A stretch of 64,000 bases of DNA from JAFGIG01 sp964397545 (GTDB lineage: Bacteria > SDB-A). The DNA is taken from assembly GCA_964397545.1 (NCBI GenBank), contig CAYNIW010000001.1, forward strand, positions 186,001 to 250,000. Direction: 5' to 3'. This document shows, piece by piece, positions 27,281 through 35,949 of the stretch (positions are counted from its first letter, which is position 1; the number at the start of each line of letters is the position of its first letter). The position numbers and the translations under genes are program-made. Under the pieces are notes generated by a model. The model saw nothing but the letters and a program-made list of their open reading frames with translations. It had not been told where the DNA came from and made no database searches.

Positions 27281-27905
27281 TTGAGCTTGTTTTATTTTTC
27301 TGGTCTATAAGAAACAGAAGTTCATAGTCGTGGGAATGAACAGGGTTCAGGCCGAGTGTGTGGCGGATATCAACTGATAAAATCCATTTCTCAAAATCGA
27401 GGACGATTATGTCCATCTGCGCGCCTATGGTAAAACCGAAATCGCCTTCCCTGACTTTTCCGTTCAGAAGATATTCAATCTCTTGGGTCACGGGATTCGA
27501 TCCGATGGGGAAATTGCTGACTCCTCCGACAAAATAAGAAAAATAGGGTCCCGCTATAAGATTGTATTTCAGAGTTCCCCTGTCTAAAGCCCTGAACTTG
27601 AAAAGAAAAGGAAACTCAAGGTAATATATGGAAACCGTTTTCTTGTATTTCGTGAAGCCGATCATGTAGGTGTTTTCTTTGCCTTTAGAAGTGAACAGAA
27701 ATTCGGGCTGAAAAGAAAAAAATCCGTTAAAGGGAATGTTTACGAAAACTCCTGAGTAAAATCCCCTTCTTGTTCCGTCGTCGCTTTCTCTTCCACCGTA
27801 TAGGCTCGAGACATTAAGACCTGTTTTTATGCCGGCAATGAACTCAGCATTAATTAAATTCGCGGACAAAGCGATAATTATTAATATAAAAAAACTTTTT
27901 TTCAT
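27252..27905 (-). CDS. Outer-membrane beta-barrel protein (PorT-like)
   Basis: A 217-residue exported protein with a signal peptide (FFILIIIALSANLINA) and the layout of PorT/OmpW-like barrels: FIAGIKTGLNVSSLYGG, GFYSGVFVNIPFNGFFSFQPEFLF, YYLEFPFLFKFRA, YNLIAGPYFSYFVGG, ending TVGLGYIL. The family sits in the outer membrane; no pore or secretion role is proven here. No Shine-Dalgarno is seen; a -10-like TTTAAT sits 7-8 nt upstream of the ATG, suggesting a near-leaderless mRNA. The gene end overlaps the convergent TPR gene by 29 nt. Confidence 0.8.
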   Translation of the reverse strand: MKKSFFILIIIALSANLINAEFIAGIKTGLNVSSLYGGRESDDGTRRGFYSGVFVNIPFNGFFSFQPEFLFTSKGKENTYMIGFTKYKKTVSIYYLEFPFLFKFRALDRGTLKYNLIAGPYFSYFVGGVSNFPIGSNPVTQEIEYLLNGKVREGDFGFTIGAQMDIIVLDFEKWILSVDIRHTLGLNPVHSHDYELLFLIDQKNKTSSITVGLGYIL

Positions 27906-27912
27906 TTTTGAT

Positions 27913-27942
27913 GATTAAAAAGGCTCAAGACCATTATAGCAA
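27913..27942 (-). promoter_or_regulatory. Possible promoter giving a near-leaderless transcript
   Basis: Minus strand: TTGCTA (27942-27937), 18-bp spacer, TTTAAT (27918-27913). The expected start is within 1-2 nt of the outer-membrane protein ATG at 27905. Confidence 0.35.
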
Positions 27943-27969
27943 TAAAAAAAGAAAAGAAAAGAAAAATCT

Positions 27970-28944
27970 CTATTCGAGAGTCAAACTCATCGGCGCAGAT
28001 GTTTTTGACCTTAAAAGGTTTTTTTTCGGTACACTGTTATCTTTTTCGGTTTTGAAACCTAAGCTCCTGTATAGGTTGAAAGCTTTAGTAAGTCTTTCAT
28101 CAGTTAAAAGAAAAACTTTTTTTCCGTTCTTTTCTTTAATTCTCTTTATTGCTTCCACTACCAGCTTTTTACCCGCTTGCCTGTTTTGTTTCTTTTCGGT
28201 TACAGCCAGTTTGGACAATTCATATTCGCCGCCGGAAATTTCGGAAACAGCGCATGTTCCTACGATTTCACCGTCGAGGAGAGCGAACAGAATAAATCCG
28301 TTTTTTGACAGAATATATTTTTCCGGATTGTTGAGGATTTCTTCGTCGTATTCTTCGACTTCGAAAAATTTGTTGAGCCATTCGTAATTGAAGTCCCTGA
28401 AATATCTTTTTAACTGTGGAGTGTATTCTATTATAGCCACCGCATCATATTGAGCTCTCTTGATATTTGATATCACTCTTTCAGACATACCTTTTCTTTG
28501 CAGGGATTCTTCCATTTTTGACAGGACTTCGATGAAATTAAAACCGGTTTCGTTGAAGAGATCGAGGACTGCCTTTTCGAAAGCCTTCCATACCGGTTCG
28601 AGGAAAGGTATCAAAGATCTGCCTTTATCCGACAGTTTTATCAGGTGTTTCCGGGCGTCGTATTCGTCTTTTAAGGAAACTACGATTCCTTTCTTGGCCA
28701 TAGATCTCACTATTTTAATCACATTCGGGTGAGTCATATGGAGCGAATTTGATATATCTGTTATGGCGAGCGGCTCGGGAGATTTGTAGAGAAGGTAAAA
28801 AACGGGAAACCATTTTATTTTGAACATGATTCCCTGATTTTTATAGACGGTTTCGCCGTCTTTTAAGTAAATGTCGAGAAACCTTCTTGTTCTGCTCGCG
28901 ATGGCAGTGGGGCCTAATGAGTCGAATATATCCATAGAGTTCAT
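27970..28944 (-). CDS. MarR-type regulator fused to a GNAT acetyltransferase
   Basis: A 324-residue fusion. The N-terminal ~150 residues are a MarR winged helix (WFPVFYLLYKSPEPLAITDISNSLHMTHPNVIKIVRSMAKKGIVVSLKDEYDARKHLIKLSDKG). Residues ~165-310 are a GNAT domain (FALLDGEIVGTCAVSEISGGEYELSKLAVTEKKQNRQAGKKLVVEAI, AFNLYRSLGF). Such MarR-GNAT fusions occur in many bacteria and couple DNA binding with an acetyltransferase of unknown substrate. The start may be 28944 or the ATG 9 nt further in (MDIF). It is the upstream-most gene of its strand here, 65 nt before the outer-membrane protein gene. Confidence 0.85.
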   Translation of the reverse strand: MNSMDIFDSLGPTAIASRTRRFLDIYLKDGETVYKNQGIMFKIKWFPVFYLLYKSPEPLAITDISNSLHMTHPNVIKIVRSMAKKGIVVSLKDEYDARKHLIKLSDKGRSLIPFLEPVWKAFEKAVLDLFNETGFNFIEVLSKMEESLQRKGMSERVISNIKRAQYDAVAIIEYTPQLKRYFRDFNYEWLNKFFEVEEYDEEILNNPEKYILSKNGFILFALLDGEIVGTCAVSEISGGEYELSKLAVTEKKQNRQAGKKLVVEAIKRIKEKNGKKVFLLTDERLTKAFNLYRSLGFKTEKDNSVPKKNLLRSKTSAPMSLTLE

Positions 28945-29008
28945 CTCTGCCCTTTATCCTATCTCTTTTTGGTTGTCAGGTAAATGTCATACATAACGCT
29001 TAACACGT

Positions 29009-30331
29009 TTATCTTAAAGAGCGAGGGTTGATTTCGGTCGTTCCGCTTTGATATTGGGCAATAATTCTGCAGTAAGAGCCGGATTCGTCTTTTTCAAATT
29101 TCAGCCTCAAAGAAATTAAATCTTTTATAAGAAATGCGTCTTCTCCGATATAAATCATGGGATAGGGATTTCTTCCCTGTCTCTGGTAATAGAGTTCTCC
29201 TTTTTCCATGTAAATCTCTCTCGGTTCGTAAAGCCCAATGTATCCGACAAGTTCGGTTTCTGTTAAGAAAACAGGACTGAGGAGCCCTTCGGCGTATTCA
29301 ATATACCACTTAATTTCATTTTCTCTCGACGGATCTTCATTTTTTTCCAGGATTTCATTGAGGGCTATGAGTTGAGCCGTTTCCAAAGATTTCTGTGATT
29401 CCACGGGGAAGTCGGGGATTATGCCGATTCCCTCCCAATTGTCGTTTGAGACCGGGTTGCATGCTCTGGCGAAAGGACAAACAATTGTTATTCCTAAATT
29501 ATCCCAAGGTTTTCCAATTATGGGGTGAGCCCCGCCCCCCGTAGTATCCCCGACAACGGACGCTCTTTCAAGTTTCTGAAGATCGTATGTGAATTCCTCT
29601 GCCGCCGAAAACGTGTAATTGCCGGTCAGTATATAGACTGGTGTTTGGGGCATTTTATTTCCCGGCACATAGGAATATGTCCAGGACTGCTCATAAACGT
29701 CGTCAATACGAAAATAGAAATCGTTGATGTGCTGAGGTTCATCGAAAAGATAACTGGCCAGCAACTGAATCATACTCGCTTCGCCGCCTCCGTTGTCCCT
29801 TAAGTCAATTATCAGAGCGTCACAGTTGGAGAGGAAATTCATTGCCGAGACAGCAGTGTTTCCTGCGTAACGGACATCCACAAATTCATCGAGCTTAAGG
29901 TATCCAATGTTTCCGGGGAGTATGTCGATTTTCTTAAAACCGAAATTATTCTGTCTCAATCTTTCAAGCTCTCTTTTTTCGCTTTCTTCGTCCTGGGTTT
30001 GCTCTCTTTCATAGATAAAGGGCAATATTCTGAAATGTTTGTCATGGCAGACAGAAAAAAGGTCTTCATTTAATGCGTCTGTAAAATCCGATAAACACGA
30101 TATATGATCATAGAAGCCGATTGACAGATTGTGCCTGGCCACGCTGTCCATTTTCTGCGCCACTTCTTGATACACGTAAGTAGATAATAAAAAGCCGCAT
30201 ACGCTGTCAATTATTTCAATTTTGTCGTTATGAGAAATTTGGCGGTCGGCAAAACCTGATGCTTGAGAGAAGAGGTTTGATGACAAGACAATAAAAATTA
30301 CTGCGGCTATTATGGACTTGGTTGATTTCAT
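29009..30331 (-). CDS. S41-family (C-terminal/tricorn-type) serine protease, exported
   Basis: A 440-residue exported peptidase. ATG 30331 follows AAGGAGG and starts a signal peptide (IIAAVIFIVLSSNLFSQ); a longer frame to 30382 has no ribosome site. S41 marks: IGYLKLDEFVDVRYAG, ALIIDLRDNGGGEASMIQLLASYLF, then the nucleophile region TGNYTFSAAEEFTYDLQKLERASVVGDTTGGGAHP (Ser in TFSAAEE). No PDZ domain is obvious, so it is closer to the retinol-binding/IRBP-like or tricorn-core S41 group. Divergent from the DUF5916 gene, sharing an inverted-repeat control region. Role in the periplasm or outer membrane is unknown. Confidence 0.85.
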   Translation of the reverse strand: MKSTKSIIAAVIFIVLSSNLFSQASGFADRQISHNDKIEIIDSVCGFLLSTYVYQEVAQKMDSVARHNLSIGFYDHISCLSDFTDALNEDLFSVCHDKHFRILPFIYEREQTQDEESEKRELERLRQNNFGFKKIDILPGNIGYLKLDEFVDVRYAGNTAVSAMNFLSNCDALIIDLRDNGGGEASMIQLLASYLFDEPQHINDFYFRIDDVYEQSWTYSYVPGNKMPQTPVYILTGNYTFSAAEEFTYDLQKLERASVVGDTTGGGAHPIIGKPWDNLGITIVCPFARACNPVSNDNWEGIGIIPDFPVESQKSLETAQLIALNEILEKNEDPSRENEIKWYIEYAEGLLSPVFLTETELVGYIGLYEPREIYMEKGELYYQRQGRNPYPMIYIGEDAFLIKDLISLRLKFEKDESGSYCRIIAQYQSGTTEINPRSLR

Positions 30332-30374
30332 AAACTTTTCCTCCTTTTTAATAATTGTTTCTATATGCGTAATT

Positions 30375-30460
30375 GGTAACATAATTTTATTATTTTGTCA
30401 ATAGACTATTTTATGAAATTTAACTTGACAAAATGAATATTTTTAATAAAATATGTAACC
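30375..30460. repeat. Imperfect inverted repeat between divergent genes
   Basis: The left arm (30375-30401, GGTAACATA...TTTTGTCAA) is the imperfect reverse complement of the right arm (30425-30460, TTGACAAAA...TATGTAACC), the right being 9 nt longer. It fills the gap between the S41 protease and DUF5916 genes and covers the promoter of the latter, so it may be an operator for both. Confidence 0.55.
30425..30452 (+). promoter_or_regulatory. Promoter of the DUF5916 gene
   Basis: TTGACA (30425-30430), 16-bp spacer, TAAAAT (30447-30452), within the right arm of the inverted repeat. The transcript would start near 30459, about 35 nt before the ATG. Confidence 0.6.
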
Positions 30461-30493
30461 ATGAACATTAAATTTTAATCAAGTGAGGTGGTT

Positions 30494-32734
30494 ATGAAGT
30501 GTTTGTGTCTGATTGCTGTTTCTCTGTTTTTTTTTGTTGGTCTATCTTCCTCTGATAATGAGATTGAAGGTTATCTGTTTTATCTGGCGGATTCTCTCGA
30601 AAATTACCATCTGATACCGAAAATTGAAAGGCGAGTCCGAATAGACGGCGCTATAGAGAAGGAAGAGTGGGCGGGATCGCTTGTTCTAAGTCTCGATTAT
30701 GAAGTTGAACCCGGTGAAAATGTCGAACCGCCGGTTAGGACGGTAGTGTATCTTTTCTATGACGAAAAAAATCTCTATTCCGCTATTTTGGCTTATGATT
30801 CTGACCAGTCAAAGATAAGAGCGAGGATAACAGAAAGAGACGGAGCATGGAGCGACGACTGGGTCGGTTTGATTCTCGACACATATAATGATGAGAGAAG
30901 AACGTATGATTTCTTTTCAAATCCTCTCGGAGTTCAGATGGATCAGATAGAGAGCTCTTATGCCGGATCACAGATGAGCTGGGACGCGATTTGGAATTCC
31001 GCCGGGATGATCACAGACAGCGGATATGTTGTGGAAATTGCAATCCCATTCAGAGCTTTGAATTTTCACCGAACCGAAGGCGCGAGGATATGGGGTCTTG
31101 ATGTTGTCCGCAGTTATCCGAGGAGCGTCAGGCATCATATAGGTCTTTTTCCAAGGGACAGAAACATAAACAGTTATATGAGTCAGGCTGACAAACTAGT
31201 AGGCTTTATCGGCGTGAAACCCGGAAGGAATATTGAAATAATACCAACATTCGTCACCATGCTTTCACAAGAGAGAGAAAACGGAGATTTCAGAAACACA
31301 TCTGAAAGATACGATCCGGGATTGACTGTTCACTGGGGGTTTATGTCGAACATGAAGCTTTCTGCGACATTCAACCCCGATTTTTCTCAGATTGAAGCAG
31401 ACGCCGCCGAACTGAACGTCAACCCTCAATATGCCATATACTATCCTGAAAAAAGACCTTTCTTTCTCGAAGGATCGGATTTATTCGCTTTCAACATTCC
31501 TGTAGTGAGATTCAGATCTTTCGCAGATCCGGAGTGGGGAATCAAGATCACGGGAAAGGAAGGGAGAAATTCCCTGGGTTTTTTAATTGTTAAAGACAGT
31601 CTGACAAATTTTACTATTCCTAACAGTTTCTATTCATTCACGAGAAGTTTTGAAAAAGAGAACATCGGCGCGGTTTTGAGATATGTCAGGGAAATGGGCG
31701 TTTCTGCAAATCTCGGACTTGTCCTGACGAACCGTGAAGGAGAAGGGTATTATAACCGTGTCGGCGGAGTGAACGGATCTTTTAACTTCGCGAGAAACGA
31801 GCGCATAAACTTTGCGGCGGCTTATTCCAGGACGAAATACCCGGAAGAATTAGCAGGCAATTACGGTCAACCCGACACCGTTTTTGACGGATGGTCGGCT
31901 CTCGGTGGATATTATCACAATTCGAGGAACATCAACTGGTGGTGGAATTTTTATCTCATGGATCCTTTTTTCAGAGGCGACTTGGGACACGTATATCAGG
32001 ATAATTACAAGAACACAAACATGGGAATGAATTATACCTGGAGAGGATCTCCAGGCAAATGGTTCAGGTCAATTACAGCAGGATACTCATACACATATGA
32101 AGAGAATTTCGGCGACACTCTCGTCTATAAAGAACACGGTATAAGTTTGAACTACAACGGAGCGAAGATGAGCAATGTGTCCGTTGACTTTTTCAAAGGG
32201 GAAAAAGGCTTTTTGGGAGAGGCGTTCAGCAACGACAGAGTTTATATGTATTGCCAGATAAGACCTTCAGGAATGCTGTTTTTGTCTTTGTCTACAAGAT
32301 ACGGAGACGAAATTGACTATTCTAACATCAGGCAGGGAAGTTGTCTTAGGCTGGAGCCATATTTGGAGCTGAGCCTGGGAAAACGTATTTCAATTGAACT
32401 TTCTCATGAATATGAAGAGATGACCATCGAAGAAGGAAAACTCTACACCGCCGATGTGACCAACTTCACAGGAAAATTTCACTTCAATCACAGATGTTTC
32501 GTGAGGGGAATAATACAGTATCTTGACTGCGAGTTTTCTCAGGATCTCTACCCTTACCCTGTCAGCAGGAAAAGAGAGATGATGTTCTCGCAATTTTTGT
32601 TTTCATATAAAATTAATCCTCAGACGGTTTTATATCTGGGTTATTCCGACAATTACGAAGGCGACGAGGAAAATCCATGTGCACAGAGAAACAGGACAAT
32701 CTTTGCGAAAGCCGGTTATTCTTTCGTCATATAA
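30494..32734 (+). CDS. DUF5916 outer-membrane-associated protein with CBM9-like N-terminal domain
   Basis: A 746-residue exported protein; ATG 30494 behind AGGTGG (the GTG at 30488 lies within that site). After a signal peptide (CLIAVSLFFFVGLSSS) comes a carbohydrate-binding-module-9-like domain (RVRIDGAIEKEEWAGSL, VVYLFYDEKNLYSAILAYDS, DDWVGLILDTYND, YVVEIAIPFRALNF). The DUF5916 part follows, with the diagnostic FNPDFSQIEADAAELNVNPQYAIYYPEKRPFFLEG and a C-terminal barrel rich in aromatic strands ending YSFVI. Family members lie at the outer membrane in FCB-type bacteria and are of unknown activity; sugar or peptide uptake/processing is often suggested. Not in an operon with neighbours. Confidence 0.88.
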   Translation: MKCLCLIAVSLFFFVGLSSSDNEIEGYLFYLADSLENYHLIPKIERRVRIDGAIEKEEWAGSLVLSLDYEVEPGENVEPPVRTVVYLFYDEKNLYSAILAYDSDQSKIRARITERDGAWSDDWVGLILDTYNDERRTYDFFSNPLGVQMDQIESSYAGSQMSWDAIWNSAGMITDSGYVVEIAIPFRALNFHRTEGARIWGLDVVRSYPRSVRHHIGLFPRDRNINSYMSQADKLVGFIGVKPGRNIEIIPTFVTMLSQERENGDFRNTSERYDPGLTVHWGFMSNMKLSATFNPDFSQIEADAAELNVNPQYAIYYPEKRPFFLEGSDLFAFNIPVVRFRSFADPEWGIKITGKEGRNSLGFLIVKDSLTNFTIPNSFYSFTRSFEKENIGAVLRYVREMGVSANLGLVLTNREGEGYYNRVGGVNGSFNFARNERINFAAAYSRTKYPEELAGNYGQPDTVFDGWSALGGYYHNSRNINWWWNFYLMDPFFRGDLGHVYQDNYKNTNMGMNYTWRGSPGKWFRSITAGYSYTYEENFGDTLVYKEHGISLNYNGAKMSNVSVDFFKGEKGFLGEAFSNDRVYMYCQIRPSGMLFLSLSTRYGDEIDYSNIRQGSCLRLEPYLELSLGKRISIELSHEYEEMTIEEGKLYTADVTNFTGKFHFNHRCFVRGIIQYLDCEFSQDLYPYPVSRKREMMFSQFLFSYKINPQTVLYLGYSDNYEGDEENPCAQRNRTIFAKAGYSFVI

Positions 32735-32780
32735 TTTCTTGCCGGTATATACTATTATGACGCCGGAGGTTTCGTTTATG

Positions 32781-32809
32781 TTGCCAGTGCAGTTATTTTA
32801 ATCTAAAAT
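32781..32809 (+). promoter_or_regulatory. trkH promoter, leaderless type
   Basis: TTGCCA (32781-32786), 17-bp spacer, TAAAAT (32804-32809). The predicted start is at the trkH ATG (32817), and no Shine-Dalgarno precedes that ATG. Confidence 0.6.
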
Positions 32810-32816
32810 CCTCTGA

Positions 32817-34499
32817 ATGAGGAAATTAACTGAGCGAATCACCGGCGTCGCTGCTGTGTCGGCGGTTTTCCTACTTCTGTTTGAGCGATCCGGCAGTTAT
32901 TTGTCCGGTTTAATATCGCCTTATTTCAAGCTTATAAATTCGGTTGTATTGAGTCTGTTCGTCTTTGACGTAGTTTTGTCATTCATTTTATCTAAAAACA
33001 AGATGCGTCACGTTCTCAAAAACTGGATAGACGCAATAGTGTTCATTCCTTTCGCGTATCTTTTTTTTCCTAAGTCGAACGAAAATTTGGACCTCGTTCT
33101 TTTTCAGATAGTAGTTGTTTTCGTAGCTTTTTCGAGATTTAAAAAAGCTGAAAAATTCATCGAGTCAGTCGGACTGAGGCCGGCTCAGATAATGGCTGTG
33201 TCTTTTTTGTTTGTAATCAGTGCCGGGGCGGTCATATTGACGCTCCCTTTCGCGACGACTGAAAGCGGAGGAGCTTCACTCATAGATGCTCTTTTCACTT
33301 CGACTTCCGCCGTATGTGTGACAGGCTTGATAGTTCAGGATACAGCGACTTATTTTACAAGAGCCGGTCAGTTGATAATAATTCTTTTAATTCAGCTGGG
33401 TGGTCTGGGAATCATGACATTTTCGGTTTTTATTGCCATGTTATCGGGGAAAAAAATGGATTTCGGCAGGCGCGCGGCGATGCAGGATGTTTTAGACAGC
33501 GAAACTCTGTCGGAACTCAACCAGCTCATAAAGTTTATATTCATAATGACTTTTACGCTTGAAATTGCCGGAGCGGTGGTTTTGACTGCAGCGTGGTTCG
33601 GAAAGGTCGACTCTATTTTTGAGCTGTTGTTCCACAGCGCATTCCATTCGGTATCAGCTTTCTGCAACGCGGGTTTTTCGACTTTCACGGACAGTCTGGT
33701 TGGATTTTCAAATGATGTTCCGACCCTTATGATTATTTCTTTTTTGATAATTTTCGGTGGACTCGGATTTTCCGCAGTGTATGAAATAAAAGAAGCAGTT
33801 AAGAATATCTTCCGAAGCGGGAAGAAAAGAGTTCGATTCAAAGTCGGCTCGAAAATTGTCATGGGTATGACCCTTTTTCTTATAATATTCGGAACAGCCG
33901 CTCTCTTTTTTATTGAGCTCGAAGACTTCAGTATTTCCGGGATGAGGATAAAAATCCTCGAAGCATTTTTCCAGTCGGTCACTTCACGAACCGCGGGATT
34001 CAACACGGTAGAAATAAATTCTCTCGCTCCCGCGAGTCTTTTGCTTATCGTTTTTCTAATGGCTGTCGGCGCTTCTCCCGGCTCGACAGGGGGAGGGTTG
34101 AAGACCACGACTTTCGCTGTTCTTTTAGCGAGCATGAAAAACACCTTTTCAAGAGGAAAAAATGTGGAGGTGTTTAAAAGGACTATTCCTCATGAGGCTG
34201 TAATCAGGGCTTTCAAGATGCTGTTTTTTTATTTTTCTTTCACCTTATTCATGTTATTTTTTCTGCTTTTGACGGAAGATCTTCCTTTTTTAGATTTAGT
34301 GTTCGAATCTTTCAGCGCCATAGGAACCGTAGGGCTGTCAACCGGTATCACTTCTCAGCTTTCATTGAGCGGAAAAATTCTCGTCATGATACTTATGTTT
34401 GTCGGGAGACTCGGCCCTCTGACGATAGGTTACGCGCTGGTCTCTGATGTAAAGAAGGCTAATTATTCATACGCGGAAGAAAAAGTCATGATAGGATAA
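32817..34499 (+). CDS. Potassium uptake channel subunit, TrkH/KtrB family
   Basis: A 560-residue inner-membrane protein that forms the K+ path of Trk/Ktr uptake systems. All four pore-loop filters are visible: TSTSAVCVTGLIVQ, SVSAFCNAGFSTF, SVTSRTAGFNTVE and SAIGTVGLSTGIT, each with the central glycine. An N-terminal extra ~100 residues hold additional hydrophobic helices before the first M1-P-M2 unit (RPAQIMAVSFLFVISAGAVIL). The next gene encodes the cytoplasmic NAD-binding gate, 12 nt downstream. It is probably expressed from a leaderless transcript (promoter 32781-32809). Confidence 0.92.
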   Translation: MRKLTERITGVAAVSAVFLLLFERSGSYLSGLISPYFKLINSVVLSLFVFDVVLSFILSKNKMRHVLKNWIDAIVFIPFAYLFFPKSNENLDLVLFQIVVVFVAFSRFKKAEKFIESVGLRPAQIMAVSFLFVISAGAVILTLPFATTESGGASLIDALFTSTSAVCVTGLIVQDTATYFTRAGQLIIILLIQLGGLGIMTFSVFIAMLSGKKMDFGRRAAMQDVLDSETLSELNQLIKFIFIMTFTLEIAGAVVLTAAWFGKVDSIFELLFHSAFHSVSAFCNAGFSTFTDSLVGFSNDVPTLMIISFLIIFGGLGFSAVYEIKEAVKNIFRSGKKRVRFKVGSKIVMGMTLFLIIFGTAALFFIELEDFSISGMRIKILEAFFQSVTSRTAGFNTVEINSLAPASLLLIVFLMAVGASPGSTGGGLKTTTFAVLLASMKNTFSRGKNVEVFKRTIPHEAVIRAFKMLFFYFSFTLFMLFFLLLTEDLPFLDLVFESFSAIGTVGLSTGITSQLSLSGKILVMILMFVGRLGPLTIGYALVSDVKKANYSYAEEKVMIG

Positions 34500-34511
34500 A
34501 AGGGGTTTAAT

Positions 34512-35201
34512 ATGAGAAGCATAGCGGTTGTAGGACTCGGAATTTTCGGCAGAACGCTCGCGAAAGAATTGACTGACAAAGGCGCTCAGGTTATAGCCGT
34601 TGACAACGACAAGGATAAGGTTGAGGCCGTCAAAGAGTCTGTGACATACGCGGTGTCGCTGGACTCGACGGATAAAAACGCCCTTGTATCAGTCTCTCTG
34701 AACGAGGTTGACGTGGCCGTGGTATGTATCGGGGACGATGTAGAGGCGAATCTTCTGACAACTCTCCTTCTGAAGAAAATCGGGGTCAAAAAAATATGGT
34801 CAAGAGCGATTAACCCGCTTCAGGAAGAAATTCTCAAAGCTCTTGAGGTGGACGAGATAATTAGCTTAGAAGAGCAGATGGGGAAGTCGATAGCGAGGAG
34901 CCTTGTCTCAAGCGATGTCTCGAGAAGGATTCCCCTTTCAGAAGGCCACAGTATCGCAGAGTTGAAAATCCCAGAATCGTTCGTGGGCAAGACACTGAGA
35001 CAGCTTGAACCGAGAAAAGAGTTTAAGGTTAATATAATAGGAATAAAATCATTCGTCCCAGGCGTGGATTCTTCGGGAGAGAGGGTTTACAAGGAAGTTT
35101 TCGACGATATTCCTTCTCCGGATCAGCCGCTGAGCGAAGATAACATACTTTTGGTGGCGGGATCAGATAGAAATATAGAGAAATTTGCGAAGGGAAAATA
35201 G
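34512..35201 (+). CDS. Potassium uptake regulatory subunit, TrkA/KtrA family
   Basis: A 229-residue RCK protein that gates the adjacent TrkH/KtrB pore in response to nucleotides. The Rossmann motif is VVGLGIFGRTLAKELTDKG with the acidic VIAVDNDKDKV; RCK-N spans to ~140 and a TrkA_C domain occupies ~145-229 (HSIAELKIPESFVGKTLRQLEPRKEFKVNIIGIK, LLVAGSDRNIEKF). One RCK unit is present, as in KtrA rather than the double-domain TrkA. It lies in an operon with trkH and the PAS protein. Confidence 0.92.
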   Translation: MRSIAVVGLGIFGRTLAKELTDKGAQVIAVDNDKDKVEAVKESVTYAVSLDSTDKNALVSVSLNEVDVAVVCIGDDVEANLLTTLLLKKIGVKKIWSRAINPLQEEILKALEVDEIISLEEQMGKSIARSLVSSDVSRRIPLSEGHSIAELKIPESFVGKTLRQLEPRKEFKVNIIGIKSFVPGVDSSGERVYKEVFDDIPSPDQPLSEDNILLVAGSDRNIEKFAKGK

Positions 35202-35202
35202 A

Positions 35203-35934
35203 GTGAAAAGACGCGATAACATGAGCTCGCTTCACATTTCTCTCTCTGTGATAATTTTCGCTGTTTTTATTCTGGGAACCGCCGGATTGACTGCGTCTTT
35301 CGTGGCTGAAAAAAGTTTCATGCCTCTGTGGCTATTTATCTTTTGTATATCATTATGGCTTGTTCTTGTTTTATATCTTTTTCTGAGACTTTATTTTGCA
35401 AAAAAAGGGATGAAGTCATTTCTCGAGCTTCTTTTAAGGGGCGATTTCAAGGCAGGAATCGGTAGCAGTAAATGGGTAAGGGATGAAATTACAGATATTG
35501 CCGAAATGTCGAATAAGGTCGGCGAAAGTCTTTTTCGATTCGAAAAACTTCGGGCTGAAAAGGTCGCTCTTAGCCATGCGGTTCTTGAAATCATATTCAA
35601 CAGAATTTCAGAACCGGCAATTTTGATAGATGCCGAGGAAGAAACATTGCGGTTTAATCCTGCCATTCAGTCTCTATATGGAGTGTTTGTGGATAAAATT
35701 ACTTTTGCAGCTATTGAAAAGCAGAGCTTTAATACAAAATTCAACAGACATCTTGCCCTTTCTTTGATTAGAGATAAAATAGAAAAAAACTTCGAGGCAA
35801 CCCTTCAGCTTCCCTCAAGAGGTAAATATCTGAAATTAGATTTCCATTTCCTGCCTGTCAAAGGAAAAGACGAGAATGTGAAGTACGCTTTGATGTTTGT
35901 CAAAAAAACAGAAGGAAACAGTGATAATGAATAG
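35203..35934 (+). CDS. Membrane protein with HAMP-like linker and PAS domain, no output domain
   Basis: A 243-residue protein; GTG 35203 follows AAGGGA, two nt after the trkA-like stop. Two transmembrane helices (~10-65) are followed by a charged helical linker and a PAS-like domain (~115-240: HAVLEIIFNRISEPAILIDAEEETLRFNPAIQSLYG, VKYALMFVKKTE). There is no kinase, cyclase or GGDEF domain. Its position in the potassium uptake operon suggests it senses an envelope or cytosolic signal for TrkH/TrkA, which is only an inference from context. Confidence 0.7.
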   Translation: MKRRDNMSSLHISLSVIIFAVFILGTAGLTASFVAEKSFMPLWLFIFCISLWLVLVLYLFLRLYFAKKGMKSFLELLLRGDFKAGIGSSKWVRDEITDIAEMSNKVGESLFRFEKLRAEKVALSHAVLEIIFNRISEPAILIDAEEETLRFNPAIQSLYGVFVDKITFAAIEKQSFNTKFNRHLALSLIRDKIEKNFEATLQLPSRGKYLKLDFHFLPVKGKDENVKYALMFVKKTEGNSDNE

Positions 35935-35949
35935 TATTACAGTGCAAAA

